A DNA stretch of 64,000 bases from JADGRB01 sp036267635 (GTDB lineage: Bacteria > Myxococcota_A > Polyangia > Fen-1088): the NCBI GenBank assembly GCA_036267635.1, contig DATAVR010000157.1:3479-67478 (forward strand), read 5' to 3'. The position numbers and the translations under genes are program-made. Shown piece after piece: positions 38,035-50,334 of the stretch (positions within the stretch are counted from its first letter, which is position 1; every line of letters begins with the position of its first letter). The notes beneath the pieces are model-generated. The model did no database searches, was not told the origin of the DNA, and saw only the letters and a list, made by a program, of their open reading frames with translations.

Positions 38035-38415
38035 TTACAGATCGGCGCGCAGCCCGGGGGCCGTCAGGCGCATCAGATACCGCGCGCGCCCCAGGCTGCC
38101 AGCCGGCAGGATGGCGCAGGCCAGGAAGTACTCCGGCGTCAGCAGCCGCACCACCAGCGTCAGCCGATCGGTGCGGAGGGTGAACTCCTCCAGCGTGCCG
38201 GCGTCGACCGACTCCAGCGTCCGCCGCGCCTGCGCGATGAGGTGAGCGAACTCCATCGACAGGGTCTGGATGTCCGGAACAGCGGCGGCACCAGGCACCC
38301 CGGTCTTCGAATAGGTGTCGAGCGTGATGCCGTCGAACCCCATGATCACGCAGGCCACCCCGCCTTCGATCTTGTCCAGCAGGGTCTGGATGCTTTCGCG
38401 GAAAGGGCTCGCCAT
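38035..38415 (-). CDS. Roadblock/LC7-domain protein (MglB-like)
   Basis: This 126-residue protein has the Roadblock pattern: first helix 'FRESIQTLLDKIEGG', strand 'ACVIMGFDGITLDTY', second helix 'IQTLSMEFAHLIAQARRTLE', then two strands 'TLRTDRLTLVVRLLTPEYFL'. In Myxococcus the relative MglB is a GTPase-activating protein for MglA and sets polarity; here no mglA gene is nearby. ATG 38415 is preferred over TTG 38472 because domain length fits. It lies 37 bp after aroB and 16 bp before accB in the operon. Confidence 0.82.
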   Translation of the reverse strand: MASPFRESIQTLLDKIEGGVACVIMGFDGITLDTYSKTGVPGAAAVPDIQTLSMEFAHLIAQARRTLESVDAGTLEEFTLRTDRLTLVVRLLTPEYFLACAILPAGSLGRARYLMRLTAPGLRADL

Positions 38416-38452
38416 GGTCGCCTTGGGCTTGTACTCGCTCAGGATTCGGGGG

Positions 38453-39535
38453 TCAAGCTTCCGGCGCCCCAAGTCCTGCCGCGATCTCCTTGGGTGTCAA
38501 GTCGCGCAGCAGGGTCTCCCCCGGTTTCGGGCAAAGGACGAATCGAATGGTGCTCCCGCGGCGCTTCTTGTCGACGGTGATGCGCGACCAGACGTCCGGC
38601 CCCAACCGCCGCGCGAGGTCGACCGGCAGCGACGACCGCGCCAGCAGCGCCACCGCGCGCTCGGCCAGCGCGCGTGGGGTAATTCCCAGCTTGGCCCCCA
38701 GCTCCAGCGCGGCGACCATCCCCAGCGCCACCGCCTCTCCGTGGAGCAGGCCGTACCCGGACGCCGCCTCCAGCGCGTGCCCGACGGTGTGGCCGAAGTT
38801 CAAAATGGCGCGCCGGCCCGACTCGGTCTCGTCTTCCGCCACCACCTCCGCCTTCACGCGCACCGCCCGCGACACCAGCTCCCGCACTAGGTCCGGCGAG
38901 AGGTCGGGCCCGCTCTGCTCGACCAGCTCGAGAATGATCGGGTCGGCGATGAAGCCGCACTTGATCACCTCCGCCAGCCCCGCCGCCCGCTCGCGCACCG
39001 GCAGCGTCTCGAGAAACCCGAGATCGGCGATCACCGCCTTCGGCTGGTGAAACGCCCCGATCAGGTTCTTGCCCGACATCAGATCGACGCCGGTCTTGCC
39101 GCCCACCGAGGCGTCGACCATCGCCAGCAGCGTCGTCGGGACGGTGGCGAACTGGATCCCCCGCAGGTAGATCGCCGCGGCGAACCCGGCATGGTCGGTC
39201 GTCGCGCCGCCGCCGATGCCGACGATCGCCGCCTTTCGGTCGTAGCCGCGGCTCACCAGCCACTCGGCCGTCTTCTCGATCTCCCCCAGGCTCTTACAGG
39301 CCTCGCCGGCGTAGAGATCGAAGCGTGCCACGCCCGGCAGCCCGGCGTCGAGCGCGGCGCAGAGCGCCGCCGTCCGCGCATCGTCCGCCAGCCCGCCGTC
39401 GACCAGCAGCGCCACCCCAGTCGTCGACGGGCCGAACGCCGCCGCCAAATTGTCGGCGATCGCCTCGGGCGTGAACGAACCGATCCGCACCTCGTAGCGG
39501 CGCGGCCCGAGCTCGACGGGTACCGTGATGCTCAC
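38453..39535 (-). CDS. aroB: 3-dehydroquinate synthase
   Basis: This 360-residue NAD- and metal-dependent enzyme makes dehydroquinate in the shikimate pathway. Motifs: NAD loop 'VGIGGGATTDHAGFAAAIYL', 'PTTLLAMVDASVGGKTGVD', metal ligands Glu in 'AEVIKCGFI', His in ILNFGHTVGHALE and His in GLLHGEAVALGM. The loop reads GGGATTD rather than the commoner GGGVVGD, with the Asp kept. Its ATG overlaps the aroK stop by 4 bp. Confidence 0.96.
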   Translation of the reverse strand: MSITVPVELGPRRYEVRIGSFTPEAIADNLAAAFGPSTTGVALLVDGGLADDARTAALCAALDAGLPGVARFDLYAGEACKSLGEIEKTAEWLVSRGYDRKAAIVGIGGGATTDHAGFAAAIYLRGIQFATVPTTLLAMVDASVGGKTGVDLMSGKNLIGAFHQPKAVIADLGFLETLPVRERAAGLAEVIKCGFIADPIILELVEQSGPDLSPDLVRELVSRAVRVKAEVVAEDETESGRRAILNFGHTVGHALEAASGYGLLHGEAVALGMVAALELGAKLGITPRALAERAVALLARSSLPVDLARRLGPDVWSRITVDKKRRGSTIRFVLCPKPGETLLRDLTPKEIAAGLGAPEA

Positions 39536-40086
39536 GCGCTCTCCCGCGTCGCGGCCGTTCCGAGCGCGAGTCCCGCCGCGATCTCATCCGCGACCTCCGC
39601 GAGTGTCCGGCCGTCGGTCTCCACGCGCAGGTGCGCGCGCCGGTAGAACGGCTGCCGTGCGGCCAGCAACGCCGTCGCCGCCGCCAGAGGATCGGCGCTG
39701 CCGTCGAGGAGTGGCCGCCCGGAGCGGCTGCCGGTCCGGCGCACCGCCTCGGCCGCCGAGACGGCGAGCGCGACGACCCGACCGGACGAGAGCATCAGCG
39801 CCAGGTTCTCCTCGCGACAGGCCGCGCCGCCACCGGTGGCGACCACCGACCGCCGGCCGGCCGTCGCTGCGCGCACCGCCTCGGTCTCGCGCCGCCGGAA
39901 CCCCTCTTCACCTTCGCGGGCGAAGATCTCCGCCACGGTCAGGCCAGCCGCGCGCACGACGAGGTCATCGAGATCGGCGAACGCCCAGCCCGAACGTTCC
40001 GCCACCAGCTTGCCCACCGTCGTCTTTCCGGAGCCCATGAAGCCGATCAAGAAAATGGGCCCCTCGGGCGCGGACGGGTGCGGCAT
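39532..40086 (-). CDS. aroK: shikimate kinase
   Basis: This 184-residue P-loop kinase has Walker A 'FLIGFMGSGKTTVGKLVA', shikimate-binding FADLDDLV and 'GFRRRETEAV', 'VVATGGGAAC' and lid Arg in GRPLLDG. It phosphorylates shikimate. It is the first gene of the minus-strand run and overlaps aroB by 4 bp, as expected for the common aroK-aroB pair. Confidence 0.95.
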   Translation of the reverse strand: MPHPSAPEGPIFLIGFMGSGKTTVGKLVAERSGWAFADLDDLVVRAAGLTVAEIFAREGEEGFRRRETEAVRAATAGRRSVVATGGGAACREENLALMLSSGRVVALAVSAAEAVRRTGSRSGRPLLDGSADPLAAATALLAARQPFYRRAHLRVETDGRTLAEVADEIAAGLALGTAATRESA

Positions 40087-40185
40087 GAGCGGTCAAAGCC
40101 TAACCGATCGACGGCGAACCTGGAAAAGGGCGCGGAGGCCTGGTTGGCCCCCTCGTCGTCGCGGCGTATGGCGTATGCTGACCGC

Positions 40186-40845
40186 ATGGGCCTGGTGCTC
40201 TACGGCAGCGAGATGGCAAACAGTCCGTACGTGCTCGCCTGCTTCGTGGCGCTGCGCGAGAAGGGGCTGCCCTTCGAGATGCGTTCGGTGGCACTCCAGC
40301 GCGGCGCCCAACACGAGCCGGCGTTCGTCGCGACCTCTCTCACCGCGCGGGTCCCGGTCCTCGTCGATGGAGACCTGTCGCTGTCGGAGTCGAGCGCCAT
40401 CGTCGAATACCTCGAGGAAGCCTACCCTCCGCCGGCCTACCCGCGCCTGTTGCCCAGCGCCCTGCAGGCGCGGGCACAGGCGCGTCAGGTGATGGCCTGG
40501 GTGCGCAGCGACCTGGGCGCGCTCCGGCAGGAGCGGTCGTCCGAGTACGTCTTCTTCGCGCGCGGACGGCTCGGGCCGCTGGCGCCGCTGTCGCCCGAGG
40601 GCCAGACGGCCGCCGAAAAGGTGGTCCGGGTCGCGAGCCGGCTGATCCCAAAGGGCGGCGGCCCGCTCTTCGGAGCGTGGTGCATCGCCGACACGGACCT
40701 GGCGATGATGCTCTGGCGGCTCTGGCGGACCGACTTCCCGCTGCCCAGCGAGCTGCGCCGCTACGCCGAGACCGAGTGGGCGCGGCCATCCGTCCGCGCG
40801 TTCGCCGAGCTGCCCCGGCCCGCCAGCTACACCGAGTCGGTCTGA
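40186..40845 (+). CDS. glutathione S-transferase
   Basis: This 219-residue protein has a thioredoxin-like N-terminal domain ('LVLYGSEMANSPYVLACFVA', 'ARVPVLVDGDLSLSESSAIV' with the conserved ESxAI glutathione contact) and an all-helical C-terminal domain. It resembles the YfcF group ('RGAQHEPAF', 'SLTARVPVL', 'FGAWCIADTDLAMMLWRL'), linked to peroxide tolerance. Start ATG 40186; ATG 40168 would add six residues. Substrate unknown. It is divergent from aroK. Confidence 0.9.
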   Translation: MGLVLYGSEMANSPYVLACFVALREKGLPFEMRSVALQRGAQHEPAFVATSLTARVPVLVDGDLSLSESSAIVEYLEEAYPPPAYPRLLPSALQARAQARQVMAWVRSDLGALRQERSSEYVFFARGRLGPLAPLSPEGQTAAEKVVRVASRLIPKGGGPLFGAWCIADTDLAMMLWRLWRTDFPLPSELRRYAETEWARPSVRAFAELPRPASYTESV

Positions 40846-40896
40846 CCTCGGCCCGGAAACCGCCTTCGGCCCGGAAACTGCCTCCGGCGCAGAACG
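40846..40896 (+). repeat. short tandem repeat after the GST gene
   Basis: Three imperfect 16-18-bp units follow the stop codon: CCTCGGCCCGGAAACCG, CCTTCGGCCCGGAAACTG and the more diverged CCTCCGGCGCAGAACG. The function is unclear; it might be a binding site array or slipped-strand duplication. Confidence 0.5.
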
Positions 40897-40941
40897 AGCA
40901 AATTTTTTGCGCGCCCGGCCCTGCCGCGTTCTACTGGAGGC

Positions 40942-41487
40942 ATGAGCGTTGAAGTAGAACGCGCGACATTGCCGTGCGGTGTCTGCGGGGCGGGCGTGAC
41001 CGAGCTGCGCCGAGGGCGCTGCTGGGGATGCTACATGCGGTGGGCGGAGTCGCGGCCCGTCGGGCGCGGCGCGGCCTGCACCGTCTGCGGCGAGAAGCGA
41101 CGGGCGCAACTGAAGCTGGTCGAGCTTCAAGGCCGCAGCCTGCCCTTCTGCCACGGCTGCGCGGCGCAGGTGATGCGCCTCCCCGAGGTGCCCGTGACCG
41201 TCGAAGAGCTCCGCCAGGCGTTGCGGCGCGACCGGCGGGACGACGACCGGCGCGGCGGCAGCAAGGTCGACCAGCGGATCTTCCCGCGCGAGCGCAGAGT
41301 GGGCGAGCGGCGCGGCCCGATGCGCGACGCGTTCGCCGACACCGATCCGGGCATCAAGATCGCCGATCTCAACCTGGATGACGCGATCATCGAGCTCGGG
41401 GACGCCGATCTCGCCGAGGGAGATCAGACGCAGGTCCGCGCCAACCCGGCCGGCGGTTCCTCAGCCGACTCGTCATCGGAGCGGTAG
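40942..41487 (+). CDS. zinc-knuckle protein, unknown function
   Basis: This 181-residue protein has four CxxC-type pairs in its first 75 residues: CGVCGAG, CWGCYMRW, CTVCGEK and CHGCAAQ, a pattern for two treble-clef or zinc-ribbon sites. A basic linker with Arg/Asp runs (DRRDDDRRGG, RERRVGERRG) and an acidic C-terminal tail follow. There is no signal peptide. It may bind RNA or DNA, or act as a regulator. The only good start is ATG 40942, whose GGAGG lies just one base away, unusually close. It overlaps the convergent lipoprotein gene by 15 bp. Confidence 0.72.
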   Translation: MSVEVERATLPCGVCGAGVTELRRGRCWGCYMRWAESRPVGRGAACTVCGEKRRAQLKLVELQGRSLPFCHGCAAQVMRLPEVPVTVEELRQALRRDRRDDDRRGGSKVDQRIFPRERRVGERRGPMRDAFADTDPGIKIADLNLDDAIIELGDADLAEGDQTQVRANPAGGSSADSSSER

Positions 41488-41883
41488 CTCCACCCGCCAG
41501 CTCTTCCCCTCGCGCACGGTGTGCACCGACTGCCGCTCGCCGGTCGCCGAGTAGACCTCCACCTCGGCCTCGTCGCCGTCGCGGTGCAGGACGCGTGTCC
41601 CGGCCGGCTCCCAGGCCGGCGGCAGCCAGCCGACCGCGACCAGATCGGCGGGGGCCAGCATCCGCGCGCCGCCGCTCCGATGCGTGGCCGCCAGCAGCGC
41701 CTCGAGGTGCGCGCGCGTGTGCGGGCCGAGGCGCTCGTACACCGCGCCCCGATCGCCGGCGCGCGCCGCGGCGATGAGCGACCGCACCGCCGCCTCCGGG
41801 CTCGACCCGTCGTCGCGCGCGTTGCAGCCGAGCGCCAGCCCGCCCGCCAAGGCCAGGCAGAGGAAGAACGCGCGGCGCTTCAT
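41473..41883 (-). CDS. small lipoprotein, unknown
   Basis: This 136-residue protein has a lipoprotein signal ending LALGC, then a helical segment 'SPEAAVRSLIAAARAGDRGA' and strands ending 'TVREGKSWRVELPLR'. The layout resembles NTF2-like/DUF4878-type lipoproteins, as in the gene at 11180. Its ATG overlaps the trpS stop by 4 bp, so it is co-translated with trpS. No enzymatic motif is visible. Confidence 0.75.
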   Translation of the reverse strand: MKRRAFFLCLALAGGLALGCNARDDGSSPEAAVRSLIAAARAGDRGAVYERLGPHTRAHLEALLAATHRSGGARMLAPADLVAVGWLPPAWEPAGTRVLHRDGDEAEVEVYSATGERQSVHTVREGKSWRVELPLR

Positions 41884-42866
41884 GCGCCGGCCGCGCGCAG
41901 CCCGAGCCGCTCGCGCACGCGCTTCATCGTCCCCGCGGCGACCTGGCGCGCCTCCGAGGCGCCGCGCGCCAGGATCGCGTCGACGCGCGCCGGATCGGCC
42001 TGCAACGCCTCGGCCCGCGCGCGAATCCCCCCGAGCTCGGTCTTCATCCCCTCGAACAGCATCTTCTTGCAGTCGATGCAGCCGATGCCGGCGGTCGTGC
42101 AACCCGTGTGGACAGCCGCCTGCCGCGCCTCGTCGGAGAAGAACTTGTGCAACGTGAAGATGTTGCACTTCTCGGGCGTCCCCGGATCGCTCCGCTTGAC
42201 GCGCGCGGGATCGGTCGCCGCCGCGCGCAGCTTGTCCCAGATCGCCTTTTCCGGCTCGGCGAGGGCGATGGTGTTGCCGAGGCTCTTCGACATCTTGCCC
42301 TGTCCGTCGAGCCCCAGGATCTTGGGCGTGGTCGAGAAGAGCGGCTGCGGCTCGGCGAAGGTGTCGCCAAAACGGGCGTTGAAGCGACGGACGATCTCGC
42401 GCGCCAGCTCGAGGTGCTGGCGCTGATCCTCGCCGACCGGCACCCGCGTCGCGCCGTAGAGCAGAATGTCCGCCGCCTGCAGCACCGGATAAGCCAGCAG
42501 GCCGAGGTTGATGTTGTGCGGTTGGTGCAGCGCCTTGTCCTTGAACTGCGTCATCCGCTCGAGCTCACCGTGCGGCGCCACCGACGACAGGACCCAGCAG
42601 AGCTCCGTGTGCTCGGGGACCTCCGACTGGATGAAGAGCGTCGCCTTGTCCGGATCGACGCCGCACGCCAGGATCTCGATGGCCATCGCCCGCGCCCGAG
42701 CCGGCATCTCAGCCGGTTCGTAGGGCTGCGTGATCGCGTGGTAGTCGACGATGCAATAGAAGCAACGGTACGACTCCTGGAGCGCCACCCAGGTGCGGAC
42801 GGCACCGAGATAATTGCCGAGGTGCAGCTCGCCCGAGGGCTGAATCCCGGAGAAAACGATCTCCAT
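41880..42866 (-). CDS. trpS: tryptophanyl-tRNA synthetase
   Basis: This 328-residue class I enzyme loads Trp onto tRNA. The HIGH-type motif is in 'SGIQPSGELHLGNYLGA' and the KMSKS loop is GKMSKSLGN. Other family parts: 'VDYHAIT', 'YPVLQAADILLYGA', 'VPVGEDQRQHLELAREI'. ATG 42866 begins the conserved 'MEIVFSGIQ'; an upstream in-frame codon is less likely. It is followed with overlap by a lipoprotein gene. Confidence 0.97.
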   Translation of the reverse strand: MEIVFSGIQPSGELHLGNYLGAVRTWVALQESYRCFYCIVDYHAITQPYEPAEMPARARAMAIEILACGVDPDKATLFIQSEVPEHTELCWVLSSVAPHGELERMTQFKDKALHQPHNINLGLLAYPVLQAADILLYGATRVPVGEDQRQHLELAREIVRRFNARFGDTFAEPQPLFSTTPKILGLDGQGKMSKSLGNTIALAEPEKAIWDKLRAAATDPARVKRSDPGTPEKCNIFTLHKFFSDEARQAAVHTGCTTAGIGCIDCKKMLFEGMKTELGGIRARAEALQADPARVDAILARGASEARQVAAGTMKRVRERLGLRAAGA

Positions 42867-43015
42867 GGTCTCGCGTTGTTTAGACGCCACACCGTGCGGG
42901 GTCAAGAACATCCGGGCCGCGCCGATTGGGGGGTTGGGTCGGCCCCGACCTTGCTATGACTGCGATCGTGGCTTAGTAGGACTCTGTAGGCCATCTGCTC
43001 AACAGGAGAACGTCA
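42867..43015. promoter_or_regulatory. intergenic region between trpS and the YXWGXW gene
   Basis: This 149-bp divergent region must hold the promoters for both genes. A perfect dyad GGTCGG-CC-CCGACC lies at 42937-42950, followed by TTGCTA and TTAGTA boxes about 16 bp apart, a weak promoter for the plus-strand gene. A good AGGAG ribosome site precedes ATG 43016. No Trp-codon leader peptide is obvious. Confidence 0.3.
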
Positions 43016-43729
43016 ATGAATCGAGGCCTTTGGTTGGCAAGCAGTTTGTCGCTGGGCGTCGCGCTGCTGGCGTCCGGTTGTTACATGGGTCCACAGCCGC
43101 CGCCGCCGGCCTACCCCGAGCCGGCGCCTGCCCCCGCGCCTGTCGCCGCCGACGGGACGGTCTATCCGGCGACACCGCCACCCGACCCGATTCCAGAGTA
43201 TCAGCCCCCGGCGCCCGGCTATGACTACTCCTGGGTGGGCGGCTACTGGGACTGGACCGGCTACGAATGGAGCTGGGACGCCGGCTACTGGGCGCCCGGG
43301 GACGCGGGCTACCTCTTCATCGGCCCGCGCTTCCTCTTCGTGGACGGCCGCCCGGTCTACTACCGGCCGTACTGGCAGGGCCCGGGAGGCTACCGCTCTT
43401 ATGGCTACGGCTACCGCGGCGCGCCCCCGGCCGGCGCCTGGCGCGCGCGTCCGTCGGTGGCGCCAGGCGCCTGGCGTGCCGCGCCCGCACACAACGAGGG
43501 GTGGCGTGGCACCCCGGGCGCCACGGCCTGGCGCGGCGCGCCGGCCCGCGGTGCGGCGGCGCGAGGCGTCGAACCAATGCGCGGCAACCCGGGGTTCCAC
43601 GGGGGGGCGCCGGCCGCCGCCCGGGCGCCCGCACCCGCCTATCACCCGGCGCCCGCCTATCACGCGGCGCCCGCTGCCCACGCTGCGCCGTCGCGCGGCG
43701 GTGGTGGCGGCGTCCGCATGCGCAAATAA
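43016..43729 (+). CDS. YXWGXW-repeat lipoprotein
   Basis: This 237-residue lipoprotein (lipobox ASGC) has a Pro-rich spacer, then the YXWGXW repeat 'YSWVGGYWDWTGYEWSWDAG', and a Gly/Tyr/Arg/Ala/Pro-rich C-terminus with repeated AWRxxP and AYHxAP. Such repeat proteins occur in the outer membrane or matrix of many Gram-negatives; the role is unknown. ATG 43016 has an AGGAG site seven bases upstream. Confidence 0.8.
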   Translation: MNRGLWLASSLSLGVALLASGCYMGPQPPPPAYPEPAPAPAPVAADGTVYPATPPPDPIPEYQPPAPGYDYSWVGGYWDWTGYEWSWDAGYWAPGDAGYLFIGPRFLFVDGRPVYYRPYWQGPGGYRSYGYGYRGAPPAGAWRARPSVAPGAWRAAPAHNEGWRGTPGATAWRGAPARGAAARGVEPMRGNPGFHGGAPAAARAPAPAYHPAPAYHAAPAAHAAPSRGGGGGVRMRK

Positions 43730-43738
43730 CGTCGCGGC

Positions 43739-45187
<1,449 letters not shown>

Positions 45188-45189
45188 CG

Positions 45190-45729
45190 TTACAGCTCCT
45201 CGAAGGTGCGCGAGCCGTTGGTGTAGATGCAGATCTCGCCGGCGATGGTCAGCGCCCGCTCGGCGATCTCGCGCGCCGGGAGCGTGGTCGCGTCGAGAAG
45301 CGCGCGCGCCGCCGCCAGCGCGTAGGAGCCGCCCGAGCCGATCGCAGCCGCGTCGCCGTCCGGCTCGATGACGTCGCCGGTCCCGGACAACATCAGGGTC
45401 TTTTCTCGATCGGCGACCAGCAGGAGCGCCTCCAGCCGGCGCAGCACCCGATCGGTGCGCCAGTCCTTGGCCAACTCGACGGCCGCCCGGGCCAGGTTCC
45501 CGCCGTACTCCTTGAGCCGCGCCTCGAACTTCTCGAACAGGGTGATGCCGTCGGCGGCCGAGCCGGCGAACCCGGCGATGATCTTGCCGTCGGCGAGGCG
45601 CCGGATCTTGCGGGCCGACGACTTGACCACGGTGTTCCCCATCGTCACCTGGCCGTCGCCGCCGAGCACGACGTGATCGCCGCGGCGCACGGCGAGGACG
45701 GTCGTGGAGCGGATGCGGAGGCGCTTCAC
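45190..45729 (-). CDS. hslV: HslV peptidase subunit
   Basis: This 179-residue proteasome-like peptidase has the N-terminal nucleophile Thr exposed after removing MKRLRIRS, giving TTVLAVRRG. Other conserved parts: 'GDGQVTMGNTVVK', 'AGFAGSAADGITLFEKFE', 'AIGSGGSYALAAARALL'. Its ATG overlaps the xerC stop by 4 bp, matching the common xerC-hslV-hslU order. Confidence 0.97.
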   Translation of the reverse strand: MKRLRIRSTTVLAVRRGDHVVLGGDGQVTMGNTVVKSSARKIRRLADGKIIAGFAGSAADGITLFEKFEARLKEYGGNLARAAVELAKDWRTDRVLRRLEALLLVADREKTLMLSGTGDVIEPDGDAAAIGSGGSYALAAARALLDATTLPAREIAERALTIAGEICIYTNGSRTFEEL

Positions 45730-46664
45730 GAGCGACTCCGGGCACGCGGGTGGCTCTTGTCGTAGACGGCCATTAGGTGGTCGATGTCGACGTGGGCGTA
45801 GCGCTGGGTGGTCCGGAGGCTGGAGTGGCCGAGCATCTCTTGAATGGCGCGCAGGTCGGCCCCCTCGCCGAGCAGGTGGGTGGCGAAGCTGTGGCGGAGC
45901 GCGTGCGGCGAGACGCGCGGCGTCCCCGAGGCGAGCGCGCGGCGCCCGAGCAGGCGGCGCACGGCGCGCGGGCCGAGCCGCCGGCCGCGCACGCCGAGGA
46001 AGAGCGCGTGGGCGTCGGTCGCCGGGGTCCGGCCGAGCCGGTCCGCACGCCGGGCGAGGTAAGCGTCGTAGGCCTGCCGGGCCTTCGACCCGAGCGGCAC
46101 GATGCGATCCTTGCGTCCTTTACCTTGCCGCACACGCACCATGGCCCCTGCCCCGTCGGCCTCCAGGTCACCGACGTCGAGGTGGCAGGCCTCCGAGACG
46201 CGCAGGCCGGCGCCGTAGATGATCTCGAACAGCGCCCGCTCGAGCGCCTGGCCGCAGGCGTCCCTTCCGATGTCGTCGGCGCGCGGGCACTGGTCGGCGT
46301 CGAGCAGGCGGCCCACGTCCTCCTTGCCCAGGAACGACGGCAGCTTCTTGGCGCGCTTGGGGGCGCGCAGCGCCGCCACCGGGCTCGACTTGCAGAGCCG
46401 GCGCCGCACGGCCAGCCGGAAGAAGGCGCGCAGCGAGGAGAGCTTGCGGCCGATCGTCACGGCGTCGTTCTTTCCATGGAGCGAGGCAAGGTAGGAGCGG
46501 CAAGTGATGACGTCAAGCTCGTCGAGCGCCGGCGGTCGCCCCAGCGTCGCCTCGGCGTGCGCGCTAAACTCGTCGAGATCGTGCAGGTAGGCGCGCACGG
46601 TGTGCTCCGACGCCCGCTTCTCGGCGGTGAGGAATTGGCGAAACGCCGCCAGCGCCTGTTCCAT
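45726..46664 (-). CDS. xerC: site-specific tyrosine recombinase XerC
   Basis: This 312-residue recombinase with XerD resolves chromosome dimers at dif. It has an N-terminal SAM-like domain ('FLTAEKRASEHTVRAYLHDL') and catalytic residues: Arg in 'GAGLRVSEACHLD', Lys in the beta hairpin, HxxR in 'PHALRHSFATHLL', His in MLGHSSL and Tyr in TTQRYAH. It starts the xerC-hslV-hslU unit, so it is a housekeeping rather than phage integrase. Confidence 0.93.
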   Translation of the reverse strand: MEQALAAFRQFLTAEKRASEHTVRAYLHDLDEFSAHAEATLGRPPALDELDVITCRSYLASLHGKNDAVTIGRKLSSLRAFFRLAVRRRLCKSSPVAALRAPKRAKKLPSFLGKEDVGRLLDADQCPRADDIGRDACGQALERALFEIIYGAGLRVSEACHLDVGDLEADGAGAMVRVRQGKGRKDRIVPLGSKARQAYDAYLARRADRLGRTPATDAHALFLGVRGRRLGPRAVRRLLGRRALASGTPRVSPHALRHSFATHLLGEGADLRAIQEMLGHSSLRTTQRYAHVDIDHLMAVYDKSHPRARSRS

Positions 46665-46719
46665 CGCGACGGATCGTAGCGCGTCGGCGCTCGGTGCGCG
46701 AATCGGGTAGCCTGCGCCC

Positions 46720-47706
46720 GTGCCCGAGGCGTCCGCCCTCCCCCTTTGCCCGCTCTTCGGCCGCTGCGGCGGTTGCCAATTGCAAGACCTCGCCTACGAA
46801 GACCAGCTGGCGCTCAAGACCGACGCCGTTCGCGCCCTGTTCCCCGAAATCGCGGTCGCGCCCTGCATCCCCTCGCCGCGCCCCTACGGTTATCGATCGA
46901 AGCTGACGCCGCACTTCCCGCGCCCGCGCCCCGGGCGCCCGGTGGCGATCGGGTTCCTCGAAGTCGGCTTGCCCCGACGCACCATCGACGTCCCGTCCTG
47001 TCCGATCGCGATGCCGGGGGTGAACGCGCGCCTCGCCGAGCTGCGGGCGGAGGTGCTCGCCCGCTGGGGGAGCTACCGCAACGGCGCCACGCTGCTGGTC
47101 CGCGAGGCCGCCTCGGGCGTCACCGTCGACCCGCGCGCGGTGATCACCGAAGCGGTCGGCGAGCTGTCGCTGCAATTTTTGGCCGGCGATTTTTTCCAGA
47201 ACAACCCGTTCCTGCTGCCGCGGCTCGCCGCCCACGTCGCCGCCGAGGCGAAGTCCGGCGGCGCCCGCTTTCTCGTCGATGCCTACTGCGGCAGCGGCCT
47301 GCTCGGCCTGGCGGCCGCCCCCGCCTTCGAGCGCGTGCTCGGCGTCGAGGTCAGCTCGAGCGCGGTCGGATGGGCGCGCGCCAACGCGGTCCGCAATGGC
47401 CGCGCCAACTGCGAGTTTCTGGCCGCCGACGCCAGCGCCGTGTTCGCCGCGGTCCCCTTCCCCGCCGCCGACGCCGCGGTGATCGTCGATCCGCCGCGCA
47501 AAGGGTGCGGCCCCGATTTCTTGCGCCAGCTCGCCGCGTTCGCGCCGCGCACGATCGTCTACGTCTCCTGCAACCCGGAGACCCAGGCCACCGACCTGGC
47601 GGTGCTGCGCGCGGCCGGCTATCAGTGCGTCGGCCTGCAACCGTTCGACATGTTTCCGCAGACCCGCCACGTGGAGTCGGTCGCCACGCTCGCGCGCGCG
47701 ACCTGA
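46720..47706 (+). CDS. TrmA/RlmD-family RNA uracil C5 methyltransferase
   Basis: This 328-residue SAM enzyme has an N-terminal [4Fe-4S]-type cluster 'CPLFGRCGGC' with a fourth Cys likely in SCPIAMPG, SAM motif 'LVDAYCGSGLLGL', DPPRKG and catalytic Cys in YVSCNPETQATDL. It therefore methylates uracil in rRNA or tRNA (RumA/RlmD-like). The TRAM domain usual at the N-terminus is missing, so it is a short form. The start is GTG 46720. It is divergent from xerC and convergent with topA. Confidence 0.9.
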   Translation: MPEASALPLCPLFGRCGGCQLQDLAYEDQLALKTDAVRALFPEIAVAPCIPSPRPYGYRSKLTPHFPRPRPGRPVAIGFLEVGLPRRTIDVPSCPIAMPGVNARLAELRAEVLARWGSYRNGATLLVREAASGVTVDPRAVITEAVGELSLQFLAGDFFQNNPFLLPRLAAHVAAEAKSGGARFLVDAYCGSGLLGLAAAPAFERVLGVEVSSSAVGWARANAVRNGRANCEFLAADASAVFAAVPFPAADAAVIVDPPRKGCGPDFLRQLAAFAPRTIVYVSCNPETQATDLAVLRAAGYQCVGLQPFDMFPQTRHVESVATLARAT

Positions 47707-47709
47707 CTT

Positions 47710-50323
<2,614 letters not shown>

Positions 50324-50334
<11 letters not shown>

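Noticed and set aside
43620..43690. GCC/TATCAC-type repeated DNA
   Set aside because: It is coding sequence for the AYHxAP low-complexity tail of the YXWGXW lipoprotein, not a CRISPR or satellite.
45726..46664. Possible mobile-element integrase
   Set aside because: The tyrosine recombinase is XerC: it is in the conserved xerC-hslV-hslU operon, with no att sites or phage genes nearby.
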